DNA from: Bubalus kerabau
Taxonomy: Eukaryota > Chordata > Mammalia > Artiodactyla > Bovidae
Direction: 5' to 3'
Assembly: GCF_029407905.1 (NCBI RefSeq)
Contig: NC_073627.1
Location: 135,979,697-136,043,696, forward strand
DNA length: 64,000 bases
A model generated the notes under the pieces. It made no database searches and was not told the DNA's origin. It saw only the letters and a program-made list of their open reading frames with translations. This document shows positions 11,857 to 24,229 of this stretch, in pieces. The position numbers were made by a program, and so were the translations under genes. Each line of letters begins with the position of its first letter. Position 1 is the first letter of the stretch.

Positions 11857-12329
11857 GTAAACTGGAAGATATGATGGTAGGACATATCATTACAAAGAAT
11901 TGAGAGCTTTCTGAGACTAGGTGATAACTTCCTATCTTGTCTTTATTTTACAGTTTTTGCTTTATTATTATACTTTTTATTTGGTCCTAGTCATAATTGA
12001 ATTTCCTTGACTTAATTTGCTATTAGCTCTTACAGATTTTCTTCTCTATTTCCCAGGATCTGAGTTGTTAGTTTCCAGTCAAGAAAAAGGAATAGTGACC
12101 CTCAAAATTTACCTCATTTTTAGTTTTCCAGCCCAAATTACTCTTAAAGTTCTATGTCTTTTTCTCCCCCCTCTGCAAGTTTTTCTTTCCCAATGATTAA
12201 CTTGTGTTTCTTTGAATATATTCCTGTTGTTGTTTTCATAGGCATAAAGTCTCAGACTTGTACATTTTAATTTTCACGTGGCCCTTTCTGCCTGCACTTT
12301 GCCTGAGTCCACTCCATTGTATTTTATGC

Positions 12330-12548
12330 AGCGTGAGACAGTGCAGAGGCAGCATGAGTTGGTGAAGTCCTTGGCTTTGAACCTCGGTTCTGCCTCTTGC
12401 CTTGTTTACTTGAAACAAATTGCTTAGCATCTCATAGTTTCTTTATCTGTTAAATAAAGATTATATTGAGTTAATAGAATTATATGGTAAAATCGTTAGC
12501 ATAATATTTGACACCTAGCACGTGTTCAGTAAATACTAGCTTTTATTG
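12330..12548 (+). mobile_element. MIR SINE, sense
   Basis: MIR core order is recognisable: TTTGAACCTCGGTTCTGCC, then 'agtttctttatctgttaaat', then 'agcacgtgttcagtaaatac'. Strongly diverged. Confidence 0.7.
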
Positions 12549-12659
12549 CTTTTTTACTTTTCTCTCTAGGTTATACCTAAAATACTAATAATTGATTCTG
12601 TCTTATCTTTTGTTCTCTTTCACTCTGAACTGACTCCTTGTTAAAATTTAAAAAAAAAA

Positions 12660-12961
12660 ATTTTTTTTTTTTTTGGCTGTAGTGAACCTTTGTTGCTGTG
12701 CGCAGGTTTTCTCTAGTTGCAGCAAGCGGGGGCTACTCTTTGTTGTGGTGCACAGGCTTCTCCTTACAGTGGCTCCTCTTGTTGCAGAGCATGGGCTCTA
12801 GAGCATGCAGGCTTCAGTACTTGCAGCACATGGGCTCAGCAGTTGTGGTGCACGGGCTTAGATACCCCCGGGCATGTGGGATTTTCCCAGACCAGGAATC
12901 AGACCAGTGTCCCTTGCATTGCCAGGCAGATTCTTAACCATTGGACCATCAAGGAAGTCCC
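12660..12961 (-). mobile_element. CHR-type SINE, antisense
   Basis: A T-rich tail followed by TTGGCTGTAGTGAACCTTTG, GGGGCTACTCTTTGTTGTGG and the tRNA-like head ending CATCAAGGAAGTCCC. Near full length. Confidence 0.85.
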
Positions 12962-13014
12962 AAAATTTTCTTTTTTTTTTAAACAAAAGTAGTGGAAAGT
13001 CAATAAGGAAAATG

Positions 13015-14270
13015 TGGATATCGTAGAACATGTAAAGAAGGGAATAAAAACATCAGTAGTTTCATCGCCCAAAGATAATATCTTAGTGATTTATTTTAGG
13101 CGCATAAAAAAAGATAGTGTTATTTTCAGTATATTTTGTTTCCATAAACTTTTTTTCCTGTGAGAGTGAATCTTTTCTTATAAAATTGTGCTTATACTAT
13201 ATATGGTTTTGCATCTTGTTTTTCATGTGTTATTGTATCTTGAACATGTGTTCATGTTATTAAATATTATTTGAAGATGTAGAAAACTTAAGCCAAAGAA
13301 GAAAAATGTTCATCTATAGTCATGCTATATCAGAATACCTATAACCACTGTTAACATTTTGTTATATAACCTTTAGTTTTTTTGGTCTGTGTATATGTGC
13401 ATGCACATACTCACATGCGGTATATATTTAAATGGTTTCCTCTTTTTTTATTCAGTTTATTTGTAATGTTTTTTCATGTCATTTAATATTTTTCTGAATA
13501 TTTTAATGGATAACAGATAATTCATTTTACTAATAATTTCTTACTCTTTTACATTCAAATTGAATTTAGCATTTTCCTATGAAAATGAATCTGTGAACAT
13601 CCTTATAATTATATCTTTGTACATGATGTTTATTTTCATAGATTTATGGAAGTGAAATTGCTAGGTCAGTGGACATATATATTTATGTTTCCAGTACTTT
13701 TTGGTATTTTGCCCTCCAGAAAGTTTCAGCAGTTTTTTGTTTTCATAAGCAAAGATGAGTCTGATTCCTTTGTTGTTCAGTCACTAAGTTGTATCCAACT
13801 CTTTTGTGACTGTAGCCCTCCAGTCTCCTCTGTCCATGGTATTTCCCAGCCAAGAATACTGGAGTGGGTTGCCATTTCTTTTTCCAGGGGATCTTCTTGA
13901 CTCATTCTTCAATTCAGTTTTTATAATGTGTACATTGCTGTTTATTTTTTGCAAAAACAGGATTATGTTAAGTGCACTTAGAAAGTGAGTGTAATGGTCA
14001 CAAAATATCCATCATATAGATATATCATCAATTTAGTTATTTTCTTACTTTTGGATATTTAGATCTGATTTATTTATTATTCTTCATTTTAATTTGATCT
14101 TTCATTATATGAATTTTTTTTCCTGTTTTTCTTTTGTATAAAGTATAATAGTAGTTTATGTTCAGTCTTATTATGGCATTTTCTCTTTAATTTTCTATTT
14201 AAATTTTTCTAAATATTATTTTCCTGTTCACCTTGAATTTATAGCGATTTTACCTTCATTCTCTGGTTCT
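13015..14270 (-). mobile_element. Old L1 remnants, antisense, interrupted
   Basis: AT-rich L1M-like sequence such as 'tgaaattgctaggtcagtgg' (13,650 region), interrupted by a Bov-tA fragment. Too diverged to subdivide by eye. Confidence 0.5.
13772..13905 (-). mobile_element. Bov-tA fragment, antisense
   Basis: GTTGTTCAGTCACTAAGTTG through AATACTGGAGTGGGTTGCC to CCAGGGGATCTTC. The tRNA-like head is missing. Confidence 0.85.
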
Positions 14271-14334
14271 AAAGACACAGTGTTTTCTGATCCCTTTCTT
14301 GGGGACCATGTTGGGAGCTTCAGTAATTAAAGGG

Positions 14335-14615
14335 CTGCTGCTGCTGCTACTGCTAAGTCACTTCAGTCATGTCCGACTCTGTACTACCCCATAGACAGCG
14401 GCCCACCAGGCTCCCGCATCCCTGGGATTCTCCAGGCAAGAACACTGGAGTGGGTTGCCATTTCCTTCTGCAATGCATGAAAGTGAAAAGTAAAAGTGAA
14501 GTCATTCAATCGTGTCCGACTCTTCACGACCCCATGGACTGCAGCCTACCAGGCTCCTCCGTCCATGGGATTTTCCAGGCAAGAGTACTGGAGTGGGGTG
14601 CCATCGCCTTCTCCG
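14335..14615 (-). mobile_element. Bov-A2 SINE, antisense, full length
   Basis: Two Bov-A units in tandem, joined by the ATGAAAGTGAAAAGTAAAAG linker and starting with a CTG-rich tail. A perfect 10-base duplication AATTAAAGGG flanks it (14325-14334 and 14616-14625). Young insertion. Confidence 0.93.
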
Positions 14616-14821
14616 AATTAAAGGGCAGTGCCTATCAAAACTGTGTGTGTTCAGAATTTTATTGACATGGATTCTTAACTGCTAACAGTTGCATTTTTCT
14701 ACCATTTTCAGAAGTTATGACAGGAACAGGTGTATATAGTAGAGTAGACCAGGCCTCTGAACATTTTTCTAACTAATGTTTGCAGATGGTTCATGTCATA
14801 GGTGCTTTATTTTCTGTTTAG

Positions 14822-14935
14822 ATTGAAGGACGTGTTCTGCCAATGGAAAGAATTAACTTAAGAAATATATCATTTATCACATCTCCGGAACTAAACTGGA
14901 TTAAGGAAGTAACCAGAGACCTTTCCATCTTGACT
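14822..14935 (+). CDS. PIWIL2: PIWIL2 exon: L2 linker
   Basis: Thirty-eight codons in phase 0, acceptor CTGTTTAG|ATT and donor TTGACT|GTAAGT. It encodes IEGRVLPMERINL to the TRDLSILT segment. IEGRVLP is a PIWI-clade hallmark just N-terminal of the MID domain. Confidence 0.96.
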
Positions 14936-15427
14936 GTAAGTGATTTGTGAGTTGGTAAAGAGAGGGCCAGTATTCCTATAAGTGTGAAGAAGCAGAAATT
15001 ATTTAGTTGTCCTCTTTTTGAGAGGAAGTACCAACTGATTTCCCATGGAATTACTTACTAAACTAAGGTCCTTCAAACAAGAGCAAATTGATGAGTTGTT
15101 AGAGGTAAGCCCTTTGCTTGACCATAGATTCAGGACAAAGAAATAAATTGCTGTGGTTATTCATACAGTGCCAGCCTATTGCCAACTGCTCTTTGTTCTT
15201 CCTTCTTCCTTTCTCTTTCCTTCCTCTTTTCCCCTACAGTTTCCATGAAAGAAGTAAAATTAAAACAGTTTCCTACCAAGTCAACTGAAGAAAAAAATGG
15301 TATTATAATCATTTTAAAATCTTTTTTGCTAACCTGGTTGCTATGGCCATGCATAAAGTATACACATTTTGTTTCTAAAATGTTTTTTGGAAATATATTT
15401 AAAGAAAAGGTACATTTATGTATATCA

Positions 15428-15528
15428 GATCAGTCGCTTAGTCGTGTCTGACTCTTTGCGACCCCATGAATCGCAGCACGCCAGGCCTCCCTGTCCATCA
15501 CCAACTCCCGGAGTTCACTGAGACTCAG
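15428..15528 (-). mobile_element. ART2A/BovB 3' fragment, antisense
   Basis: Only the terminal 100 bases of the ART2A/BovB unit (CAGTCGCTTAGTCGTGTCTG to CCCGGAGTTCACTGAGACTC). Confidence 0.85.
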
Positions 15529-16025
15529 TTTTGATTAATTTTCACAAATTGAGTAATCAATACTGGGTTAAGAAGCAGAACTTTACCAGTGCCCCAGATG
15601 CTTCCCTCCATGATCCTAATTACTACTACCTGTTACCCTTACATAGTCCCAAAATGGCCATTGTTCTGACCTCTGACAGCATTGAATTTTTTAAAGCCGT
15701 GTTTGTGTGTAACATATACATGGAACCATACCGTATATATTCTTTCATGTCTGCCTTCCTTTCTTCAACCTTGCTTGATGAGTTTCTCCATATCATTAAG
15801 TATAGTTATAGAGCTTCCATTCTCATCGCTGCATAGTATATTCCATTGTGAGCCTGCCTCAATGTACTTACAACACACATCTACATTAGTAATTGGCATT
15901 AGATAAGACAGGACTGAAGCAGAGTAAAAAGCAGTTTGTTCTTTGGAGTAACATCTCCTGAAATGATGTTGGCGTGTTGGAGGTGTCATGGGAAGTACTA
16001 AAAAATAGCTTGTGGTTGTTCCTAG

Positions 16026-16214
16026 GTCCCCTTGCATTTCTGGGCACTGTTTTACCCAAAGAGAGCAATGGATCAAGCCCGAGAGCTGGTGAACATGTTG
16101 GAGAAGATAGCCGGCCCCATTGGCATGCGTATGAGCCCACCGGCCTGGGTGGAACTGAAGGATGATCGCATAGAGACCTATGTCAGAACCATTCAATCCA
16201 TGCTGGGGGTTGAG
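16026..16214 (+). CDS. PIWIL2: PIWIL2 exon: L2/MID boundary
   Basis: Sixty-three codons in phase 0 between TTCCTAG|GTC and GTTGAG|GTATAA. It encodes VPLHFWALFYPKRAMDQARE, then a helix with GPIGMRMSPPAWVELKDDR, ending MLGVE. The donor GTATAA is the weakest of the series (no G at +5), so some skipping or read-through would not be surprising. Skipping would remove exactly 63 codons without a frameshift. Confidence 0.95.
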
Positions 16215-17653
16215 GTATAAATTTACTTGAATTTTCTGGATGCCCATTTTGAAATACTTGAATACTTGATTTTATATTACCCTGGTTGTTGGTCTGCTGT
16301 TGATGGTGTCCAGGAACCTGTGTCTTACTCATATGCATGTGAAACAATGAACAGAGTAGTCTACATGCCCTTTGGCTGGGTTTGCTTCTCTCCTGTGTTG
16401 GCACTCTCACTCACTGTAGTGTTCTGTTCCTCATGTAATCGGCCAAGAGAATAGCTGACTTAACTTCAGTTTGTTATCATTATAGAACATATGCTCAGAA
16501 AGCAGTTTCCTGGGCCAGGTGCTATCTTGGACGATTCAGTACTGAGCTGTCACAGTCTGGTCTGGCTTAAGATTCAAATTGCTCCGATGATGAACTTGGC
16601 AGGGGGCCTATCAGCTTGTTCCTGATAGCCGAACGGTATCACTAGAGCTGAGCAGGTCATAGTATTCACAGCTTAGTAGTTCAGGCCTACAGTTCTTATC
16701 TGTACATAAAACAGAGGAAGAAGATTAAGGAGGGAGCAAAAGCAGGCAAAAAATTTTGGAGATAACTGGTCCTTGAATTGAAGAGTCAGTTCATGTGAGA
16801 TCAATACTAGAATTAGGTTATGTTCGCGTCATGACTTTCTCTTGATCCACCACTCTGGGTGTATCATCTGTAGCAGCACACTCATGTTCTCCCTTTCTTT
16901 GTATTTTCTTGCTAACTTTCCATGTCTTCTTATTCTGTAGTGGCCTCCCCTGGGCCTGATAAATTCTGCCTTGCTTTCAAAAGAAAAGTCCAGCTTAGTA
17001 CCTCCGCTCGCTCCCCCATCTCATGACTTGGCATGTTCCTTTTATGAGAGTGCACTGCCAACAATCTTCATGGATATTGACATGGATATGAGTTACATTC
17101 CTCATGTAACTTTGTCTTACTTGGTCATATTGGTCTTATTATCTGTCATCTTTAGGGCATTCTGTTTCATTATTCTCTTTATTTCAGGGTGATAAACTCA
17201 GATGTCTGCCGGAGTGAAGTGAGCCAGGAGGGGACTCTAGTGAATAAAGAGAGTAAACCCCATGACTGCAGATAACAGCCCAGCATTGTCAAATTGATTT
17301 TTAATTTGTTTTTCAATAGAAGCCAAAAATATAGATTTGCACTTGTGTATCTACCTATGTTTAAATGTTAATGTAAAAAAGACTTGTGACTCATTATAGA
17401 GACTAAAAAACCACATCCGTTTCTTAGATCCAGCCCATAGGCTCATAGTGTACCGCCCTTGTTCTGTGTGACTTTGGAAGTTCTTTGATATGATTGCTGG
17501 AATGTGTGTCCTCTGAAAGATCTTAATTTAAAACTAATCTGGTTTGGAATGGTATACTATTGATTTCTGATTCTAGCATAAAAGGTTGGCAAATTTATTT
17601 TACTTCTGTGCTGCTTTCCTTTATTCACATTTTGAAAGAGCCTCTTTTTTTTT

Positions 17654-17794
17654 CCCCCTCTTACTTTAATTTTTTTCAGTTTTTTTAATCACACTGCACG
17701 GCATGTGGTACCTTAGTTCCCCAACCAGGGATCAAACCCGAGCCCCCTGCAGTGGAAGCGTGGAGTCTTAACCACTGGACCGCCAGGGAAGTCA
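17654..17794 (-). mobile_element. CHR-2-like SINE, antisense
   Basis: T-rich start, then TTAGTTCCCCAACCAGGGAT and ACTGGACCGCCAGGGAAGTC. Same short class as at 2800. Confidence 0.75.
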
Positions 17795-18420
17795 GATCCT
17801 TTGTTTTTAGTATCAGATCTCTTAAGTAGTGAGAGGTAGAAGATACTGATATAAGATAAGCTGCTGGCAATATTTTTCTCTATCCTAATCAGAGAGTTAG
17901 GAAGATCTTATGGATTTGGCAGTGACTTCATTTCCTTTGCATTTGGCTCTGAATCCTTTCTTCTGATATTATGTTCCCTATTTCCTAGTAAAAGTTCTGT
18001 GGCATGAATGTCATAAGGCACTTAGTTTACTAAAGAGAGTGGCAAAAAAAAAAAAAATGTCGGGAATTAAAAGCATCAACTAATAAGAAACCCTTTCATA
18101 TTTTTAAGTCTGGTCTTTTGCAAGCATCTTAAGTCTCCTGATGAATAAGTCAGGTAATCAGGACCAGCTCTAGATAATTTAACATAGCATGTTACATAGC
18201 TAAGCAAAGAAGCCTGAAACCCAACAAATGTGAACCCAAAGGTCTATTCATGTTCAAGGACCTTTCTCTGTGTTGCAATGTCCACCATCTTTGTTTCAGC
18301 CCCCACTATACACTAAAGGTCCTCTGGCTTTCCAGACTCTTGAACTGCCCCTGACTAGAACCCTATCAGGGTCCCCTCAGAGTTCCAAAGGCTGACTTAT
18401 ATATACTTTATCTCCTCAAG

Positions 18421-18522
18421 GGGAAGATACAGATGGTTGTTTGCATCATCATGGGTACACGTGATGATCTCTATGGGGCCATTAAAAAGCTGTGCTGTGT
18501 GCAGACTCCTGTACCCTCACAG
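18421..18522 (+). CDS. PIWIL2: PIWIL2 exon: MID domain, 5'-phosphate pocket
   Basis: Thirty-four codons in phase 0, from CCTCAAG|GGG to TCACAG|GTGAGT. It encodes GKIQMVVCIIMGTRDDLYGA and on to PVPSQ. The tyrosine of DDLYGAIKK, the lysine four residues later and the final glutamine fit three of the four residues of the PIWI Y-K-Q-K pocket that holds the piRNA 5' phosphate. The fourth, a lysine in NCKLGG, comes from the next exon. Confidence 0.96.
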
Positions 18523-19095
18523 GTGAGTGGGAGCTAGGCAGGAGGCTCAGATGGAAATTCTAGCATCCCTTGAGGCTTGGAAAAGCGGGATAAATGTGTT
18601 CAAAAAGACTGAAGTCACTATTAGAAGCCAGCGTGTGTAGACCCAGCTGGTGAAACGTCCCCTTTAGAGTAACCTGGCGAATAGCAGATGCTCTTTGTAA
18701 ATACTGCTTTCATGTTCCCACATGAGCACTTGTGCTTGTTCACAGCCAAGTCACCAGGTTGTTTCACATGACTGGGTTCTGAGAGTATAGGCGTCCCTTT
18801 GAAAGGGGAAAGCTGGCTTTTCCTATGGAGATTAATTTTTTTTTACTCTGCATGAGATATTTTTGAAAGTTTTTATTGGCTGGTTTTTTGGTTTTCATTT
18901 GCATTTTGTGTGCACATGTGTGTACACGCATGCCTGACTAGAGACCCAGTTAGAGTTAGAACTGTTAGTGCAAAGTAAATGATCTGCCAGCTGGAGTTTC
19001 TTGAGCAAATGTAGTATTTGCTTTAGGGTAGTTTATGTTGTCTGAAAGGTTGCTAGTGTCCTCTTTCCCCATACCTTTTGGTCCCTCTATTACAG

Positions 19096-19212
19096 GTCAT
19101 CAATGTCCGAACCATTGGTCAGCCCACCAGGCTTCGAAGTGTGGCCCAGAAAATTTTACTTCAGATTAACTGTAAATTGGGTGGTGAGCTCTGGGGAGTG
19201 GATATTCCTCTG
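19096..19212 (+). CDS. PIWIL2: PIWIL2 exon: MID to PIWI
   Basis: Thirty-nine codons in phase 0 between TTACAG|GTC and CCTCTG|GTGAGT. It encodes VINVRTIGQPTRLRSVAQKI and then LLQINCKLGGELWGVDIPL. The INCKLGG loop is nearly invariant in PIWI proteins and supplies the last lysine of the 5'-end pocket. The PIWI RNase H-like fold starts here. Confidence 0.97.
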
Positions 19213-19759
19213 GTGAGTGATGCTGAGATATGTCTTCATTCAGTTCATCTCCCCAAACAGTCCCGCCTGGCTATTTTCCTAATTTTCCTCCCAGAGTTTT
19301 CCATATTCTCATTGCCTTGTAATCAGAGTGGTTCATTGCTTGTTTTCATATAGGCCAAAAGCTTAGACTGGTTTTCACATTTTTAAATGGTTGAGAAAAA
19401 TAAACATAAGACTAATATCTCCAGACACATGAAAATGGTATGAAATTCAGTTTTCACTGTCCTTAAATGCAGTTTTATTGGAACATAGCCTTACTCCTTT
19501 ATGTACTACAACCTGTGGCTGCTTGTGTGTTGCAGTGGCAGAATTACATAGTTCCCCAGAGACCGTGTGGCTCACAAAGCCTAAGGTCTTTACTGATTAG
19601 CTCTTTACAGAAAGTCTGCCAATCCCTGATCTTGACAATCTCTGACTATGTTCACAGTGTTTAAAAATGTCAGTTTGGTTGCACCCTTTCTCCCCCTCTC
19701 CCCAGAACTTACTTTCATATGTTGCTTTGGGGTTCAGACAACAGTTCAACATGGGGTGA

Positions 19760-19894
<135 letters not shown>

Positions 19895-20692
19895 TGAGTG
19901 CCACTCCTGGCTCTGTTGTGTTTGGTTACCTTATTTAAACACCTAGTCTTACTATAAAGCCATAAAATTTTTTGAGTATTCAATATTGTAGTAAAAGTAT
20001 ACTAAAATCCTTCCTTCTCTCTCTTCCTATAATATTAATTTGTGCAATTCCTTGTCACACGTCTTAAGTTTCTTCCCTGGCTGCAGTGTAATCCCTTTCA
20101 GAATGGAGCCTGTGTCTTGGTGGTAGTGGATTTTTTCCCCTCCAGAAATGAGGGATTTTGTTTGTTTTTTCTGATTATAAAAATGAAGCTTGCTTATGTA
20201 AAAATCTCTGGAAATTGAGAAAGTGAAAATTCTTCATGGCTTATCTTTTGTTAACCACCACCAAAGATTTGGCATATATATACTTTTAGGTTCTCTTTTA
20301 TGTACATATTAACACTTCTAGGTAGCTGGTGGACACACAAGTGGCATATTACTATATATTCTGTTCCTCATTTTTTGTGTACTTAAACTATATATTTTGG
20401 ACATTTTCCCATATCAGTATAAATAAATGTCCATTGTTTCTTTTTAATTGCTGCATGGAATTTATTATATGCTACAGCACTATTTATTTAATCCTCTGTA
20501 GGTGGATATCTAGGGTTTTTTTTTTTTTTTTCAATTAAAAACAGTATGGTAGCAAATATTCACAATTATTTATACTCTGTAGCTGCTTTACATGTATCTT
20601 TTACTTGCATCAGCATGTGATTTTACATGTACCATAAATGCATTTGCTGGGTACTTGTGTGACTGATACATGCAGAAGCCTGTGTGTGCTGA

Positions 20693-20908
<216 letters not shown>

Positions 20909-20952
20909 TAAGGACTGCCTTCCTGATCATTTGAAGAGGAAGTCTGATTTAG

Positions 20953-21185
20953 TGGGGCTTCCCCAGTGGCTCAGCAAGTAAAGAATCCTCCTGCAGTGCA
21001 GGAGACACAGGATATGCAGGTTCAAAGCGGATTCGATCTCTGGATGGAGAAGATCCCATGGAGGAGGGCATACCTCCTCCATGTATTCTTGCCTGGAGAA
21101 TCCCATGGACAGAGGAGCCTGGTGGGCCACAGTCCATAGAGTCACAAAGAGTTGGATACAACTGAAGCGACGGAGCACGCAGGTA
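20953..21185 (+). mobile_element. Bov-tA SINE, sense, with target-site duplication
   Basis: Starts GGGGCTTCCCCAGTGGCTCA (tRNA-Glu-like head) and ends near GAAGCGACGGAGCACGCA. CTGATTTAG flanks both sides (20944-20952 and 21186-21194). Confidence 0.9.
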
Positions 21186-21979
21186 CTGATTTAGAGAGAG
21201 GTATCCCAGATCGAAGGTGAGTTTCCCAAACAGACCATCAACAGGCAGCTCAGAAAGACTGCGTGCTTCTACTTGTCGAGCAGCTTGAAGAGCTCAGTGC
21301 TTTGATTTGGTTTGGTAAGTAATGATTATTTCCTGGCTTGTCGGCCTGTTGCCTATAAATATAATCTTTAGGGCCTTATCAGAAAAGTCAGGGTAAATTT
21401 CAGTGATTAAAGCAGCTTATTAATTTTCTCAGCTTTTTATGGCTGTTATTAGTCCCTGGCTCTTTTCATTTAGGTTCAAGATCAGTGCCTCCCTGAAAAT
21501 CACCCCTAGAACTCCAAAGAATGCTGAGCGTGGAGAATTGCTGTCATTAAGCTGATACTGGGTCTGGGACAATGAGCAAGCGAGGTACTGAGTTTTGCCT
21601 TGGCCGTACATCAGAGGAAGCACTGATAAGTGGCTTTCATTTCTTAGGGGTCAGAGTTAGCCCTTTGCATAAAGATTAAACAGCAAGAAATCTAATAATT
21701 TCTCATGATTAAGGTCAATCTTGAGAACTCTGCCTTGTTTCATTTTAGAGTAACATTTCCTACAGTGTCCTTCAAATAGTTTGATTAACATTGTGTAAAC
21801 CAGAAATTCAATTTCTGTCTCTGAAGAATTCCATGATATGCTACTTTGTTACCAAGTTCTCTTGCACCTTCCTTCTTATTATTGCTGTTGTTTTCCTGCA
21901 AAGTTCTATGTGTCTTTTAGGCCATAGCTTGAAGATTGCTTCTGTGAAGCCTTTCTCTTATTCCCCCGTCTAATCTGTC

Positions 21980-22172
21980 CCTTGAAAGAAAGTGAAAGTG
22001 ATTTAGTTGTGTCCAACTCTTTGCGACCCTATGGACTGTACAGTCCATGGAATTCTCCAGGCCAGAATACTGGGATGGGTAGCCTTTCCCTTCTCCAGGG
22101 GATCTTCCTAACCCAAGAATTGATCCCAGGTCTTCTGCATTGCAGGCGGATTCTTTACCAGCTGAGCCATGC
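21980..22172 (-). mobile_element. Bov-tA SINE, antisense
   Basis: GTGTCCAACTCTTTGCGACC through CTGGGATGGGTAGCC to TTTACCAGCTGAGCCA. Internal deletion around the TGGACTGTACAGTCC junction. Confidence 0.85.
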
Positions 22173-22744
22173 TTAGCTAGACTTATTTTTTATGGTCCTC
22201 TCTCAAGGCCTTCTGTTTACATTCTGCATGGTGATTATCACATCCTGCTTTTTGTTAGTTGTTTGTATCTTTATTTATCTCTCCCTCTAGGTTGTAAATT
22301 ACTTGAGCCCTGTTCAGTTATTGATGTCTGTGTAATAAAATACCCTAAAACTTCATGACATACAGTGAGCATTTATGATGTTCACTGTCAGGAAGTTGGA
22401 CAGTGGGCTCCCATTCCTCTCCCTTTGGGCATCTTCATGTGGTCTTTTCACATGAGCTAGTTTAGGCTTCCTCAAGCAAGGTGGCTGGGCTCAGTGCTTG
22501 AGCATTCCAAGAGACTAGAGAGCCAGGTGGAAAATGTGTGCCTTGTATACCTTAGCCTTAAAATCCATGTAGTGTCACTTCTACTGCATTTCTATGAGCC
22601 AAGTAGTAACATTGTGAATTTGCCTAACTTTTGGAGGGGTCATTTTGGGGTAGGGGTAGACTTAAAGAAAAAACTAATATGCTCTAAAAAGTCTTACTTA
22701 TATTCTCAAACTTCTATACTAATTATTATTCCCTTCTTATTTAT

Positions 22745-22854
22745 TGGGCTTCCCTGGTGGCTCAGATGGTAAAGAATCTGCCTGCAATGCAGGAGACCTG
22801 TGTTCTATCCCTGGGTCATGAGATCCCCTGAAGAAGGGAATGGCAACCCACTGC
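22745..22854 (+). mobile_element. Bov-tA SINE, sense, 3'-truncated
   Basis: A tRNA-like head GGGCTTCCCTGGTGGCTCAG to GGGAATGGCAACCCACTGC, where it stops. Confidence 0.85.
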
Positions 22855-23013
22855 GAATTCTGTTTGTACCTTAAAATAAACTTGTACAAAACTCTTTAGC
22901 ATGGGAGTTAGCTTATGGTTTGCTAATCCTGTTCTTCCTCCAAGCAGTTATTTTTCCATCAGTATTATACATCCTGAGGAGGCTTTAACCCAACTTCACA
23001 GTATATTTGCTTA

Positions 23014-23872
23014 TCAGTTCAGTTCAGTTCAGTCTCTCAGTCGTGTCTGACTCTTTGCGACCCCATGGACTGCAGCACACCAGGCCTCCCTGTCCATCAC
23101 CAACTTCCAGAGTTTACTCAAACTCATGTCCGTTGAGTCGGTGATGCCATCTAACCATCTCATCCTCTGTCGTCCCCTTCTCCTCCCGCCTTCAGTCTTT
23201 CCCAGCATCAGGGTAAGATTTTCAAATGAGTCAGTTCTTCGCATCAGGTGGCCCAAGTATTGGAGCTTCAGCATCAGTCCTTCCAATGAATATTCAGGAC
23301 TGATTTCCTTTAGGATGGACTGGTTGGATCTCCTTGCAGTCCAAGGGACTCTCAAAAGTCTTCTCCAACATCACAGCTCAAAAGCATCAATGATTCAGTG
23401 CTCAGCTTTCTTTATAGTCCCAACTCTCATATCCATACGTGACAACTGGAAAAACCATAGCTTTGAGTAGATGGACCTTTGTTGGCAAAGTAATGTCTCT
23501 GCTTTTTAATATGCTGTCTAGGTTGGTCATAGCTTTTCTTCCAAGGAGCAAGGATCTTTTAATTTCATGGCTGCAGTCACCATTTGCAGTGATTTTGGAG
23601 CCCCAAAATATAAAGTCTGTCACTGTTTCCATTGTTTCCCCAGATATTTGCCATGAAGTTATGGGACCAGGTGCCATGATCTTAGTTTTCTGAATGTTGT
23701 TTTAAGCCAACTTTTTCACTCTTCTCTTTCACTTTCATCAAGAGGCTCTTTAGTTCTTCTTTGCTTTTTACCATAACTGTGGTATTATTTGCATATCTGA
23801 GGTTATTGATATCTCTCCCAGCAATTCTGATTCCAGCTTGTGCTTCATCCAGTCCAGCATTTCTCATGATGT
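23014..23872 (-). mobile_element. BovB LINE, 5'-truncated, antisense
   Basis: Begins at the BovB 3' tail (TTCAGTTCAGTTCAGTCTCT) and runs back to the end of the RT domain (fragments EEAQAG-like, LRYANNT, KSLLMKVKEKSEK). Frameshifts split it. The YADD box reads YANN, so it is inactive. Confidence 0.9.
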
Positions 23873-24229
23873 GATTATCAACATTAGTATTATCACAAGA
23901 CATGGTATAGTTGAATCTTACCAACAAGGTTAGTGTCACATCACAATGCAGGGTTATGGGTAGATATAACCTGAAATGTAAGAGTCAATAGTGACACATT
24001 AGTAGAGACCCTCATAGGCATGAATAATTAGTCCAGTTCATCATTATACTGTAAGACTAAAGTATCTCCCAGAGGCATTCCATTTAAGTTTTTAGGCTTC
24101 CATTCAACTTTGTCGGGTTCTGAAAGCAGCAGTTCATTTGCGATTTCAGACATCTGGTATTTTTGAGCTAACAGACAGTATCATCTCTTCTCTGGGACTC
24201 TTTTAAAAGAGACCAGTGTAATACTGTAA

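Larger units (their letters stand above)
8772..14821. other. PIWIL2 introns between 8.8 and 14.8 kb
   Basis: Four introns of 613, 703, 1453 and 2965 bases. The first two hold nothing recognised apart from a TGG repeat at the second intron's donor. The third has a short MIR/L2-like scrap near 11,160-11,220 and an L1 3' tail. The fourth holds a MIR, a CHR SINE, old L1 sequence, a Bov-tA fragment and a full Bov-A2, listed separately. Confidence 0.8.

Noticed and set aside
14335..14615. Repeated units in Bov-A2 as a local tandem duplication
   Set aside because: The two-unit structure is inherent to Bov-A2 and the element has its own target-site duplication.
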